64,000 bases of DNA from GH45 sp046704385 (GCA_046704385.1 JBJKSB010000089.1:56642-120641), one strand, 5' to 3'; counted from the stretch's first letter, positions 1 through 9,459 are shown. Program-made: numbers and translations. The notes: generated by a model from the sequence alone, not told the origin.

Positions 1-590
1 ACTATACTGCAGTTTTATTTACAAGCCGAACTTCAGTTGATCATTTTTTTCGCATTTGTGAAGAAATGAGAATAACTGTACCTGATACCATGAAATATTT
101 TTGTGTGTCGGAAGCTACTGCTTTTTATTTGCAGAAGTATATTGTTTATCGTAAGCGTAAAATTTTCTTTGGAAAAAGCCGATTTGAAGATTTAGTGGAA
201 ATCATTGAAAAACATCGTGACGAAAAGTATTTACTTCCGCTTTCAGACATGCACAAGCCAGAGATCCCTAAAAAGCTTGAAAAGATGAAAATCAATTTTA
301 AGATTGCGATTTTATATCGTACCGTGGCAAGTGATTTATCGGATTTATCGGATGTAAACTATGATATTTTAGTATTTTTCAGCCCGTCGGGAATTAAATC
401 ATTATTTGAAAATTTTCCTGATTTTAAGCAAAATGAAACTAAAATTGCGGCATTTGGTCCAACAACTGCTAAGGCAGTAAAAGATGCCAAGCTCAGGCTC
501 GACATTCAGGCTCCGCTACCTGAAGCTCCCTCTATGACTATGGCGTTAGACCAGTACATTAAACTTTCCAATAAGAATTGTAAAAAATGA
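1..590 (+). CDS. hemD: Uroporphyrinogen-III synthase, 5'-truncated by the window edge
   Basis: Cyclises hydroxymethylbilane to uroporphyrinogen III in haem and corrinoid synthesis (cytosol). The frame is open from base 3, well upstream of the first ATG at 66, and the upstream residues read AVLFTSRTSVDHFF, a typical HemD segment, so the gene begins outside the window. The C-terminal half carries the family-like stretches LVFFSPSGIKSLFE and KIAAFGPTTAKAV. The family is poorly conserved, but these two signatures together are characteristic. A strong terminator follows six bases after the stop, so transcription probably ends here. Confidence 0.85.
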   Translation, partial: YTAVLFTSRTSVDHFFRICEEMRITVPDTMKYFCVSEATAFYLQKYIVYRKRKIFFGKSRFEDLVEIIEKHRDEKYLLPLSDMHKPEIPKKLEKMKINFKIAILYRTVASDLSDLSDVNYDILVFFSPSGIKSLFENFPDFKQNETKIAAFGPTTAKAVKDAKLRLDIQAPLPEAPSMTMALDQYIKLSNKNCKK

Positions 591-595
591 TCCGG

Positions 596-626
596 GTCTG
601 CATCGTTTTGATGCAGACTTTTTTTT
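596..626 (+). terminator. Intrinsic terminator after hemD
   Basis: A perfect 9-bp stem GTCTGCATC/GATGCAGAC with a 5-nt loop (GTTTT) is followed directly by eight T residues. It lies six bases after the hemD stop. Confidence 0.93.
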
Positions 627-716
627 GCAAATATTTTGAACCTTTCACCTTACTTTATTTAAAATTATTTTCATCTATTTATCCATTCTTAGTGAAATAA
701 TTTTTATGTTCGTTTA

Positions 717-1145
717 ATGAATTCCAAAGAGATTGTAAATCGAATGACCTTAAAAAAAGAAGAAAGGTTAAAAAGCCGTAAAACCATCCAATCTCTTTTT
801 GTTCAGAATCAGCATTTGAAGATTTACCCGTTTAAACTCGTTTGGCTGGTTGAAGAAAATACCAGGGGATTTTCATTAAAAATCAGTGTTTCGGTGACGA
901 AAAGATTATTTAAATTGGCGGTTAAACGAAATACATTGAAACGTAAAATGCGGGAATGTATACGGATCAATAAAAATTTAATTATTGACAAGCTTAAGGA
1001 TAAAAACATTACTTTAAGTTTTATGTTAATTTATCAGACTCAGGATGTTGTTACTTTTAATGAATTTAATGCTAAAATAAAACAACTTTTAATCCGTTTG
1101 GGTGATAAAATAACAAAATCCATTGAAAATAATTCGGGAATGTAA
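717..1145 (+). CDS. rnpA: Ribonuclease P protein component
   Basis: Protein subunit of RNase P, which helps the catalytic RNA cleave 5' leaders from pre-tRNA. The family signature is visible as KRNTLKRKMREC (the RNxxKRxxRE box, about residues 69-80), preceded by the basic segment KKEERLKSRKTIQSLF. Its length (142 aa) is slightly long for the family. The ATG at 744 (MTLKKEERL) resembles the usual RnpA N-terminus and is a good alternative start. The next gene is a protease; no yidD was seen between them. Confidence 0.9.
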   Translation: MNSKEIVNRMTLKKEERLKSRKTIQSLFVQNQHLKIYPFKLVWLVEENTRGFSLKISVSVTKRLFKLAVKRNTLKRKMRECIRINKNLIIDKLKDKNITLSFMLIYQTQDVVTFNEFNAKIKQLLIRLGDKITKSIENNSGM

Positions 1146-1205
1146 CCGAAACAATTTTATGGCAACTTATTTGTAAGGAATTTTTTTCGTTAAAAATTAT
1201 AAAGG

Positions 1206-2867
1206 ATGAAAATATTTGGTAAAAAATTTAAAATTATCACAGGTATTGTATTACTGGCACTTGTGGTGGGATTTGTTTCATTTGATGATGAGAATTTTCA
1301 AATTGCCAAGAATCTTGACATTTATACCACCCTTTTCAGGGAGCTGAATCTTTACTATGTTGATCAGACTGATCCGGGAAAATTAATAAAAACCAGTATT
1401 GACGATATGTTAAGTTCGCTCGATCCCTATACCGTTTATATACCTGAATCACAGATGGAAGATTACCGGTTTATGACCACCGGGCAGTACGGTGGTATAG
1501 GAGCGTTAATACGTACCAGTGGCAATTATGTGGTTATTTCGGAGCCTTACGAAGGATTTCCGGCACAAAAAGCAGGATTAAAAGCGGGTGATAAAGTAGT
1601 TGAAATTGATGGAAAATCGGTTGTTGGAAAAAATACCGAGCAAATCAGCGAGCTTCTAAAAGGAGAACCTAATACTGAAATTGATTTGGGTGTGGAAAGG
1701 CTTAATCAGCCAAAACCGCTTAAAATTAAGGTAATACGTGAAAAGATACAGATCAATAGTGTTCCTTATTATGGAATGCTAAATGATCATATTGGCTATA
1801 TAAGGCTATCAAGCTTTACTGAGAATTGCAGCAAGGATGTGAAGAAAGCTTTTCAAAACCTGAAAAAAGATAATGACCTTAAAGGTCTGGTATTCGACCT
1901 GCGGGGAAATCCCGGAGGATTACTTATGGAAGCGGTAGCCGTTGCAAATTTATTTGTTCCTAAAGGTCAGGAAGTTGTTAGTACTAAAGGTAAAGTAAAA
2001 CAATGGAACCGCACCTATAATGCCACCAACAATCCATTGGATACTGACATTCCTCTTGTATTACTGGTTAACAGTGGATCTGCATCAGCATCAGAAATTG
2101 TTTCAGGGACCATGCAGGATTTAGACCGGGGAGTAATCCTGGGCACCCGAACATTTGGTAAGGGATTGGTTCAAACCACACGAGACCTTAGTTATAATTC
2201 AAAACTTAAAATTACAACAGCTAAATATTATATTCCGAGTGGGCGCTGTATTCAGGCCCTTGATTATTCTAATCGCAACGAAGACGGCAGTGTAGGCCGT
2301 ATTCCCGACTCGCTAATTACTGAGTTTAAAACAAAGGATGGTCGTCCGGTATTCGATGGAGGTGGAGTTAAACCTGATGTTAAAGTGGAACCCCAATCGC
2401 TAAGTAAAATTAGTGCCAGTTTATACACTAAAAGTCTGATTTTTGATTATGCTACCGATTTCATGTATAAGCATGATAGCATACCCACCCCTGAAAAATT
2501 TGAAATTACCGACAAGATTTATAATGATTTTGTGGCATTTCTGTCTGACAAGCAATTTGATTATACTCTTGAAAGTGAAACCAAACTTGATGAGCTTGAG
2601 AAAGCCATTAAAAAGGATAAATACGGAGATAGAATTACTAATGAAATTGATGATTTGAGGAAAAAACTAGCTCACGATAAAGATAAAGATTTGGTTATGT
2701 TTCAACCGGAAATAAAGGAGTTATTGAAAGAAGAAATTGTAAGCAGGTACTACTATCAAACAGGTCGTGCAAAAGCAATGATAGAAGATGATCCCCAGGT
2801 TGATTCTGCACTGGTGGTTATTCAGGACACGAATCGTTACAATAGTATTTTACGACCGGCTAACTAA
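1206..2867 (+). CDS. C-terminal processing protease (S41 family)
   Basis: Serine protease of the CtpA/Prc type, acting in the periplasm on C-termini of substrates. An N-terminal hydrophobic segment (ITGIVLLALVVGFVSF, about residues 11-26) serves as a signal or anchor. A PDZ domain follows (roughly residues 80-165, with GGIGALI and AGLKAGDKVVEIDG). The catalytic region has the serine-rich motif SGSASASEI (residues 290-298) and the general-base lysine in RTFGKGLVQ (Lys319). The last 150 residues are charged and helical, as in longer Bacteroidota members. A terminator follows, so this gene ends its transcription unit. Confidence 0.92.
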   Translation: MKIFGKKFKIITGIVLLALVVGFVSFDDENFQIAKNLDIYTTLFRELNLYYVDQTDPGKLIKTSIDDMLSSLDPYTVYIPESQMEDYRFMTTGQYGGIGALIRTSGNYVVISEPYEGFPAQKAGLKAGDKVVEIDGKSVVGKNTEQISELLKGEPNTEIDLGVERLNQPKPLKIKVIREKIQINSVPYYGMLNDHIGYIRLSSFTENCSKDVKKAFQNLKKDNDLKGLVFDLRGNPGGLLMEAVAVANLFVPKGQEVVSTKGKVKQWNRTYNATNNPLDTDIPLVLLVNSGSASASEIVSGTMQDLDRGVILGTRTFGKGLVQTTRDLSYNSKLKITTAKYYIPSGRCIQALDYSNRNEDGSVGRIPDSLITEFKTKDGRPVFDGGGVKPDVKVEPQSLSKISASLYTKSLIFDYATDFMYKHDSIPTPEKFEITDKIYNDFVAFLSDKQFDYTLESETKLDELEKAIKKDKYGDRITNEIDDLRKKLAHDKDKDLVMFQPEIKELLKEEIVSRYYYQTGRAKAMIEDDPQVDSALVVIQDTNRYNSILRPAN

Positions 2868-2886
2868 AAATTATATTCAATCAGTA

Positions 2887-2922
2887 AACCGGAAATTCTT
2901 AAATTTGAATTTCCGGTTTTTT
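2887..2922 (+). terminator. Intrinsic terminator after the S41 protease gene
   Basis: A perfect 12-bp stem AACCGGAAATTC/GAATTTCCGGTT with an 8-nt loop runs into a T tract. Confidence 0.92.
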
Positions 2923-2955
2923 ATTGCCAACTTACATCACATTTGAAATATAATT

Positions 2956-4080
2956 ATGCCAGGCCAAAATATTATTCTTTCAATAGTACCCGCACCTCTT
3001 TTACCCGCTTTTTCCGGCGGTCAGAAAGGAACTTACGGACCTTTGGACGCTTTGGGTCGGATAGCGAAAGTAATTTGTATTACGGACACAAAATCAGGAA
3101 TTGAAAATCACACCTTTGAATTGCGTCCGTTGATTAAGCACGAGCCCAAAAAGTATTTTGCTTTTAGAAATTATAAGCTTTTGCTTAAGCAGATAAGAGA
3201 AATAAAGCCGGCATCAATTCTTTTGGAACAGCCTTTTTTAGGAATAATAACCTATTTGGTTTCGCGAAAAACCAAGACACCTTATTTTGTACATGCGCAT
3301 AATATTGAATATTTACGATTTAAATCGCTGGGTAAATTCTGGTGGCCTCTTCTTTTTATTGTTGAACGTTTCACTTTGTCCCGGGCAAAAGGAATTTTTT
3401 TTGTAACCCGTCACGATAAGGATATTGCCATAAAACACCTGCGGCTCAAGGATGAAAATTGTCATGTTACACCTTATGGAGTTCCTCAAAATAAAATTAT
3501 TGAGATTTCCGGGGAAAGAAAAAACCAGGTTAGGCAGCGTCATGGAATTAGCAACGATGAGGTAGTTTTTATGTTTTTCGGTGTACTTAAGTATATGCCT
3601 AATATTGAAGCACTTGAATTAATTATTGAAGAGATTCTTCCCCGCTTAAAGGAGCAAATGGCACAAAAATTTAAGGTGTTGGTTTGCGGGGCTGGTATTT
3701 CCGATGATTACAAGAGGCAATTGCAGGAACTTGATCCTGAATATTTTATCTACGCTGGTTTTGTGGAAAATATTGATGAATATACACAAAGTGCAGATAT
3801 TATTCTGAATCCGGTACTTAGTGGCGGAGGTATCAAAACAAAAATTGTAGAGGCTCTGGGTTTCAATAAAACGGTAGTTTCAACTCAAACCGGAGCCATT
3901 GGTGTCGATCCCGATATTTGTGGCACCAAACTATATATTGCTGAGGATAAAGATTGGGATAGCTTTACAAAACTGGCCATCGAGGCTATCCAAAATAAGT
4001 CAGACGTTCCGCCAAAATTCTTTGAAGTATTCAGTTGGTCGGCTGTAGCACAAACCATGTTGAATAATTTGCTCGCTTAA
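2956..4080 (+). CDS. Glycosyltransferase, GT-B fold (family 4-like)
   Basis: Probable sugar transferase for cell-surface glycans. The N-terminal half has a Rossmann-like acceptor domain (PFFVHAHNIEYLRF-like segment near residues 113-126). The C-terminal donor domain begins with FMFFGVLKYMPNIEAL (about 205-220) and includes the donor-binding motif NPVLSGGGIKTKIVEAL (about 287-303), where the glutamate is the expected nucleotide-sugar contact. There is no signal peptide, so it acts at the cytosolic face. Donor and acceptor cannot be told from sequence. It stands alone between a terminator and porW. Confidence 0.85.
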   Translation: MPGQNIILSIVPAPLLPAFSGGQKGTYGPLDALGRIAKVICITDTKSGIENHTFELRPLIKHEPKKYFAFRNYKLLLKQIREIKPASILLEQPFLGIITYLVSRKTKTPYFVHAHNIEYLRFKSLGKFWWPLLFIVERFTLSRAKGIFFVTRHDKDIAIKHLRLKDENCHVTPYGVPQNKIIEISGERKNQVRQRHGISNDEVVFMFFGVLKYMPNIEALELIIEEILPRLKEQMAQKFKVLVCGAGISDDYKRQLQELDPEYFIYAGFVENIDEYTQSADIILNPVLSGGGIKTKIVEALGFNKTVVSTQTGAIGVDPDICGTKLYIAEDKDWDSFTKLAIEAIQNKSDVPPKFFEVFSWSAVAQTMLNNLLA

Positions 4081-4125
4081 CCGGCTTTTTTGTCAAATAC
4101 ACAAAAAGATTACAAAAAAATAAAA

Positions 4126-4133
4126 TATTTTTG
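4126..4133 (+). promoter_or_regulatory. Putative -7 element upstream of porW
   Basis: TATTTTTG matches the Bacteroidota -7 consensus TAnnTTTG, 37 bases before the TTG start. No well-spaced -33 TTTG was found, so this is a moderate call. Confidence 0.45.
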
Positions 4134-4170
4134 CCGAATTGTAGTTTATTGAATGTAAAACACCTTTGCT

Positions 4171-6867
4171 TTGCAGATTATTAAAAGAATATTTCACAAA
4201 TCGGTAATTATATTAGCTCCCCTGATTTTGGTAGCTGGTTGCTCAACCAAAAAAAATACACTCATAACCCGTACTTATCATAATGTTACCGGTTATTATA
4301 ATGTTTATTATAACGGTAAGGAAGCATTTAAAGATGGTGTAAAAAAAATTGATGATGCATATAAGTTTAATTATTCATTGATTTTACCGGTTTTTGAATT
4401 CAGCAATGAAGATGCTGTGCGGGTTGCATATGCTGATATGAACAAGGTGCTTGAAAAGGGCTCAAAATGTATCCGAAAACATTCTATAAAGGCTAAACCC
4501 AAACGGAAAGAGGGAAAAAAGAAGGATGATAAATACCAGGCTTTTTATGATCAAAAAGAATTTATAAAATGGGTGGATGCTTCCTACTTATTAATCGGGA
4601 AAGCGAATTTTTATAAACATGATTTTTATCCGGCTATTGAGACCTTCAACTACATTATCAGGGAGTATTCTGATAAGCCAATTAAGTACGACGGCTATTT
4701 ATGGCTTGCACGTACCTATACTTTAATGGAAAAGTACGACGATGCCCTGGATTTACTCGGTAAGGTAGAATCTGAAAAAGACCTTGTACCTAAAGATTTG
4801 ATCGGCCCTTTTGCTATGACTCAGGCTGATATTCTGATACGTACACAACAGTATGAATCAGCCATCCCATATATGATAAAAGGAATTGAAAATACCAAAG
4901 ACAAAAGGAAAAAAGTAAGGTATCAGTACATTCTGGCACAACTTTATCAAAAAACCGAGCAGATAAAAAAGGCTTATGATGCCTATGGCAAAGTGGTGGA
5001 AATGAACCCTGATTATGAAATGACTTTTAATGCCAGGATTAACCGGGCCAGTATTTTTAATGCCAAAGCACAGGATAGCAAACAACTGCAAAAAGAATTG
5101 CAGAAAATGCTAAAAGATGATAAGAATATTGATTTTCGCGATCAGATATATTATGCTTTAGGTAGTATTGCCTATAACGAGTCGCGTGATAATGATGCCA
5201 TTGGTTTTTATTTGCTTTCGGCAAAATCGAGTACGGTTAATACAAACCAGAAGGCAATGAGTTATCTGGCTGCTGCCGATATTTATTTTGATCGGCCCGA
5301 TTACAGGAATGCCCAATCATATTACGATAGTTGTATGACCTTTTTAAGCCCCGAATATCCTGATTATGCAAAACTTAAAAGTAAGAGCTCGAACCTGAAC
5401 GATCTGGTGAAGAATCTTGTAATTATAGAACGGGAAGATAGTTTACAGCGAATTGCCAATATGCCCGAAGCCAGTCGCAATGCCATTATTGATAAGATTA
5501 TTCAGGATGTTATTGAGAAGGAACAGCAGGAAAAAGAAATGCTGGCTCAGCAACAGCAGGATTTAATGTACATGCAGCAACAAGGCCGGCAACTGGATGC
5601 CTCTTCAGCGGGGCAATGGTACTTTTATAATCCGTCAATGTTAGGTATGGGTCAGGCTGAATTTAAAAAGAAGTGGGGCGATCGTAAAAATGAAGACAAC
5701 TGGCGCAGGAAGAATAAAACCGTTATGGATTGGGGAAGTGTTGCCAGTGGAGAGTCAGCCGGAAGTGATTCCAGCAATAATATTTACAGCAATAAAACCC
5801 GGGAATATTACCTGTTAAACCTGCCTTTGACAGATTCAGCCATGCAAGCTTCGAAAGACAAAGTGGAAGGAGCTTATTTTGACATGGCAAAAATTTATAA
5901 TGAGAGATTTAACGATTATCCATTGAGTATTGACGGATATCTCAATTTATTAAAGAACTATCCCGATACGCGGTATAAGCTGATAACATATTATAACCTG
6001 TACAAATTATACTTGCTGACCAAAGACTATAATAATGCCGACAAGTACAAAAACATGGTTATTGATCAATTCCCAGAAAGCGATTATGCCAAAGTACTTA
6101 AGGACCCTGAATATTTTAAACAGCTTGAAAAGATTGAGAACCAGGTGAAATTTATTTATCAGGCAACCTATAAATATTTTATTAATGACGAGTGTGACCA
6201 GGTGTATTATAATTTCAGATATGCCGATTCAGCTTTTCACGACAGTAAACTGGTGCCAAAATTTGCTCTTTTAGCAACCTTGTGTTCAGGTCATTCCGGC
6301 GATACCATTGCATTTAAAGATAGTTTGCAAAATTTCAAATTGCGTTACCCAAAGACAGAGGAGGCTGATTATGCCCAGGAAGTATTGAATGCTCTTGATC
6401 GCGGAAAGCATGAAGTTAAGCTTGAGGAAAAAGAAGAGTTTGGTGGCGACCTTGCAAAAGTGGAAAATACTGATTCTATTGATGTTTCCATGTATAATTA
6501 CAACCCACAAAGCATACATTATTATCTGGTAGTGGTTAATAATCAGAAAACAGATGCAAATCGTATTAAATTTAACCTTTCAAATTTTGATATAGATTAT
6601 TATGATTTTCTGAACTTCGAAGTTAGTGACGAATTATTGTCAGCCGATTATACCCTTGTTACTGTCAGAAAATTTAAAAACCGGAAAATGGCAAGTAATT
6701 ATTTTGAATCGATTCCGGTTGATGGCGAGGTTTTTTCCGGCATCGATGGAGATGCTTATCGCGAGTTTTTAATTTCAAAGGAGAATTACGATATATTCTT
6801 AAAGGATAAAAACCTGGCACGTTATCAAAAGTTTTTTAATGATAATTACCTAAAACCGAAGAAGTAA
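4171..6867 (+). CDS. porW: Type IX secretion system lipoprotein PorW/SprE
   Basis: T9SS-associated outer-membrane lipoprotein required for secretion and gliding in studied Bacteroidota. The lipobox LVAGC ends a short signal peptide and is followed by STKKNTLITRTYHNVTGYYN, the hallmark N-terminus of this family. The body has several tetratricopeptide-like helical repeats (about residues 150-420 and 560-640), with a Gln-rich stretch (QQEKEMLAQQQQDLMYMQQQ) between. Length 898 aa is in the family range. The start is a TTG: an in-frame TAA lies at 4156 and no ATG follows before the signal peptide. porX is the next gene, a known functional partner. Confidence 0.93.
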   Translation: MQIIKRIFHKSVIILAPLILVAGCSTKKNTLITRTYHNVTGYYNVYYNGKEAFKDGVKKIDDAYKFNYSLILPVFEFSNEDAVRVAYADMNKVLEKGSKCIRKHSIKAKPKRKEGKKKDDKYQAFYDQKEFIKWVDASYLLIGKANFYKHDFYPAIETFNYIIREYSDKPIKYDGYLWLARTYTLMEKYDDALDLLGKVESEKDLVPKDLIGPFAMTQADILIRTQQYESAIPYMIKGIENTKDKRKKVRYQYILAQLYQKTEQIKKAYDAYGKVVEMNPDYEMTFNARINRASIFNAKAQDSKQLQKELQKMLKDDKNIDFRDQIYYALGSIAYNESRDNDAIGFYLLSAKSSTVNTNQKAMSYLAAADIYFDRPDYRNAQSYYDSCMTFLSPEYPDYAKLKSKSSNLNDLVKNLVIIEREDSLQRIANMPEASRNAIIDKIIQDVIEKEQQEKEMLAQQQQDLMYMQQQGRQLDASSAGQWYFYNPSMLGMGQAEFKKKWGDRKNEDNWRRKNKTVMDWGSVASGESAGSDSSNNIYSNKTREYYLLNLPLTDSAMQASKDKVEGAYFDMAKIYNERFNDYPLSIDGYLNLLKNYPDTRYKLITYYNLYKLYLLTKDYNNADKYKNMVIDQFPESDYAKVLKDPEYFKQLEKIENQVKFIYQATYKYFINDECDQVYYNFRYADSAFHDSKLVPKFALLATLCSGHSGDTIAFKDSLQNFKLRYPKTEEADYAQEVLNALDRGKHEVKLEEKEEFGGDLAKVENTDSIDVSMYNYNPQSIHYYLVVVNNQKTDANRIKFNLSNFDIDYYDFLNFEVSDELLSADYTLVTVRKFKNRKMASNYFESIPVDGEVFSGIDGDAYREFLISKENYDIFLKDKNLARYQKFFNDNYLKPKK

Positions 6868-6889
6868 GGAAAATTTTTACCCATTTTAT

Positions 6890-6897
6890 TAACTTTG
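6890..6897 (+). promoter_or_regulatory. Putative -7 element upstream of porX
   Basis: TAACTTTG fits TAnnTTTG, 61 bases before the preferred porX start. This would allow porX to be transcribed separately from porW. No clear -33 box is seen. Confidence 0.45.
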
Positions 6898-6958
6898 TTT
6901 GCATGAGGTGAAGAGCTAATAATCGCTTTTCCCTATGCAATTATTTAATGTTTTTGTT

Positions 6959-8512
6959 ATGCGCGAAATTGAAATACTTTGGGTAGATGATGAAATTGAC
7001 CTGCTAAAACCACACATTATTTTTTTAGAATCGAAAGGTTACAAACTCGAAACGGCCAACAATGGGAACGATGCCATTGAGATGGTTCGTGAAAAAGCGT
7101 ACGACCTTGTATTTTTAGATGAAAATATGCCGGGATTAACCGGCCTGGAAACCCTTTCAAAAATAACAGATATCCGTGCTAAAATTCCGGTAATTATGAT
7201 TACCAAAAGTGAGGAAGAGTATATTATGGATGAGGCCATAGGTTCGAAAATTGCCGATTATTTAATTAAACCGGTAAATCCGAAACAGATTTTAATGGCG
7301 ATTAAAAAGATTACGGATAAAAACCGGTTGGTAAGCGAAAAAACAACTTCAAATTATCAGCTTGAATTCTCAAAGCTGGGAGTGCAGATAAACGATTCAA
7401 TGACCTCCGACGACTGGATAAATACTTATAAAAAACTGGTTTTTTGGGAACTGGAACTGGAGCAAAGTGGCGGACAGCAAATGGATCAAGTGTTGCAGAT
7501 GCAAAAAACTGATGCCAACAATAGCTTTGCCAAGTTTATTAAAAAGAATTATATCGACTGGTTTGGCAAAAAAAATGATGAAAAGCCATTAATGTCGCCA
7601 AATATTTTTCCGAATAAGGTTTTTCCATTGCTCAAAAAAGGCGAAAAGGTTGTAACCATTATTATTGATAATTTACGGTACGACCAATGGAAAATAATGG
7701 AACCCTTGTTGGCAGATTATTATTCGGTTGCTGAAGAGGATTTATTTTACAGTATTTTGCCCACAGCAACGCAATATGCACGTAATGCCATGTTTGCCGG
7801 GTTAATGCCATCCGAAATTGAAAAACTCCATCCCGATTTATGGTTAAACGAAGATGATGAAGGTGGTAAAAATCAATTCGAAGAGCAGTTAATGCAGAAG
7901 CAATTGGCCCGTTTGGGTATCAAGGCAACTTTTTTTTATGACAAAATTTTAAATATTGAAAGAGGGCGGAAACTTTTAACGAATGCCTCGCAGGTTCTTG
8001 ATTATCAATTATCGGTAATCGTTGTGAATTTTGTTGATATGCTATCGCATGCCCGCACCGAAATGGATATGATCCGCGAGTTGGCAAACGATGAGCCTGC
8101 CTACCGAAGTATTACCCTGTCGTGGTTTGAACACAGCACCCTGTTTGAATTACTTAAAATATTTGCGGAGAAAAATATTAAGGTAATGATCACCACCGAT
8201 CATGGAACTACCAAGGTTAACAATCCTGTAAAAGTAACCGGCGATAGAAACACCAGTACAAATTTACGTTACAAACAAGGGAAAGCGTTGAGCTATAACC
8301 CTAAGCAGGTATTTGAAGTAATGCAGCCTCAGTTAATTCATCTGCCAAAATTAAATGTAAGTACTTCGTATATTTTTGCCTGTAATGATGATTTTTTGGC
8401 TTATCCAAATAACTATAACCATTATGTTAACTATTACAAAAACACATTTCAGCATGGTGGAATTTCGATGGAAGAAATGTTGATCCCCTTTATTACTTTA
8501 GAGCCGAAATAA
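6959..8512 (+). CDS. porX: T9SS response regulator PorX (receiver plus PglZ domain)
   Basis: Regulator of type IX secretion. The N-terminal receiver domain has the acidic pair DD at 10-11, the phospho-acceptor Asp54 in VFLDENMPG, and the conserved lysine in YLIKPVNP. A PglZ domain of the alkaline phosphatase superfamily follows (about 215-515), with metal-site motifs IIIDNLRYDQW, the nucleophile region PTATQYARNAM and MITTDHGTT. Both parts match the PorX architecture and length (about 518 aa). The start at 6959 (MREIEILWVDDE) is preferred over 6935 because the receiver fold begins immediately. PorX in other species works with the kinase PorY, which is not in this window. Confidence 0.95.
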   Translation: MREIEILWVDDEIDLLKPHIIFLESKGYKLETANNGNDAIEMVREKAYDLVFLDENMPGLTGLETLSKITDIRAKIPVIMITKSEEEYIMDEAIGSKIADYLIKPVNPKQILMAIKKITDKNRLVSEKTTSNYQLEFSKLGVQINDSMTSDDWINTYKKLVFWELELEQSGGQQMDQVLQMQKTDANNSFAKFIKKNYIDWFGKKNDEKPLMSPNIFPNKVFPLLKKGEKVVTIIIDNLRYDQWKIMEPLLADYYSVAEEDLFYSILPTATQYARNAMFAGLMPSEIEKLHPDLWLNEDDEGGKNQFEEQLMQKQLARLGIKATFFYDKILNIERGRKLLTNASQVLDYQLSVIVVNFVDMLSHARTEMDMIRELANDEPAYRSITLSWFEHSTLFELLKIFAEKNIKVMITTDHGTTKVNNPVKVTGDRNTSTNLRYKQGKALSYNPKQVFEVMQPQLIHLPKLNVSTSYIFACNDDFLAYPNNYNHYVNYYKNTFQHGGISMEEMLIPFITLEPK

Positions 8513-8601
8513 GACGGATTTTGTGTGGCGGTTTCAAATTTAGGCAAGAGCATTAAATAGTATTAAAGCATTCAAAAAATTGATTAACCCGATTTGTTTT
8601 T

Positions 8602-8665
8602 TTGGAATATTGGAAAAATGAAACCATTTATAACAATATTCTCTATCATTCCAATTTTCCACTTT
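8602..8665. repeat. Intergenic inverted, GGAA-rich repeat
   Basis: TTGGAATATTGGAAAAATG (8602-8620) faces a reverse copy, ATCATTCCAATTTTCCACTTT (8645-8665). A related sequence occurs at 39781-39811. It fills part of the gap between porX and the CDGSH gene and has no coding potential that I can see. Confidence 0.4.
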
Positions 8666-8729
8666 AAGAATACCCATAGAATTATGGCATTCTTGTGTAT
8701 AAGTGTTTAATATTCAAAGACATGTTGGT

Positions 8730-8903
8730 TTACTTCTTATGCGAACCATCACAGAAAGGTTTTTTCTCCGATTTACCACAACGGCATAAATAAACTTTAT
8801 CGGCACTTGACAACATATTGCCATCAACACCTTTTATATTGAAATTGCCCTCAATCAGCAAAGGGCCACCAGGGGTGACTTTAACTTTTGTTGTATCATT
8901 CAT
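8730..8903 (-). CDS. Small CDGSH iron-sulfur protein (57 aa)
   Basis: A 57-residue ORF reads from the ATG at 8903 to the TAA at 8730-8732. Its C-terminus holds the full CDGSH signature, LCRCGKSEKKPFCDGSHKK, i.e. Cys40, Cys42, Cys51 and His55, which in this family bind a labile 2Fe-2S cluster. The N-terminal 35 residues (VKVTPGGPLLIEGNFNIKG) form the usual beta-rich lead-in. It sits 11 bases downstream of the larger CDGSH gene and aligns with that protein's C-terminal domain, so it is probably a tandem duplicate in the same operon. Electron transfer or redox sensing is the general family role; the partner is unknown. Confidence 0.88.
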   Translation of the reverse strand: MNDTTKVKVTPGGPLLIEGNFNIKGVDGNMLSSADKVYLCRCGKSEKKPFCDGSHKK

Positions 8904-8914
8904 GGTTCAGTATA

Positions 8915-9370
8915 TTAAAAATCATCAGGAAAAAATCCTTTTTTATTATGTGTGCCGTCACAAAAAGGTTTGTTCTGACTCATACCACAGCGGCACAACG
9001 AGGTTATACTTTTAATTTCCTGTATGGAACCATCTTCCTTAATAATGGAAAAATGTCCTTCGGCTAAAACGGGGCCGTTTCGCATGATACTAAATGTTAC
9101 TTTTTCTGATTTAGCATCTGGGGTATCTGTTTTTTCTCTGATATTTCCTTCCTGTTGATTTCTTTTATAAGTGAGCGCATCGGTAGGGCAACGTTCCACT
9201 ATATCAATAATAGCATCGGTTTCCGCTTGACTAAGGTCAATCCAGGGTCTCCGAGATGGGTCGAACACTTTTCGCAGTTCCCTGAAACAAGTGCCTGCGT
9301 GTACGCATTCACGGGGATTCCAGTGTACGGTTATTTCACCGTTGGTATAACTTCTTTCGCTTTTGTCCAT
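8915..9370 (-). CDS. Fer4_19 (mono-cluster) plus CDGSH domain iron-sulfur protein
   Basis: Two iron-sulfur modules in one chain. Residues about 1-75 hold a divergent 4Fe-4S domain with the cysteines of ECVHAGTCFREL and ERCPTDALTY. Residues about 90-150 hold a CDGSH domain with LCRCGMSQNKPFCDGTH, where Thr replaces Ser in the motif as the family allows. The start at 9370 (MDKSERSYTNGEITVHW) begins just before the folded domain; an in-frame ATG at 9421 would add 17 unlikely residues. The small CDGSH gene follows immediately. Role unknown; a redox function is inferred from the clusters. Confidence 0.87.
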   Translation of the reverse strand: MDKSERSYTNGEITVHWNPRECVHAGTCFRELRKVFDPSRRPWIDLSQAETDAIIDIVERCPTDALTYKRNQQEGNIREKTDTPDAKSEKVTFSIMRNGPVLAEGHFSIIKEDGSIQEIKSITSLCRCGMSQNKPFCDGTHNKKGFFPDDF

Positions 9371-9459
9371 ATTATTTTCAAAATCACATGTTGAAAAAAG
9401 AGGAGAACCAATTTTCCTCAAAATATGAATAGAACAATAATATTCTTAAATAGTTCAGA

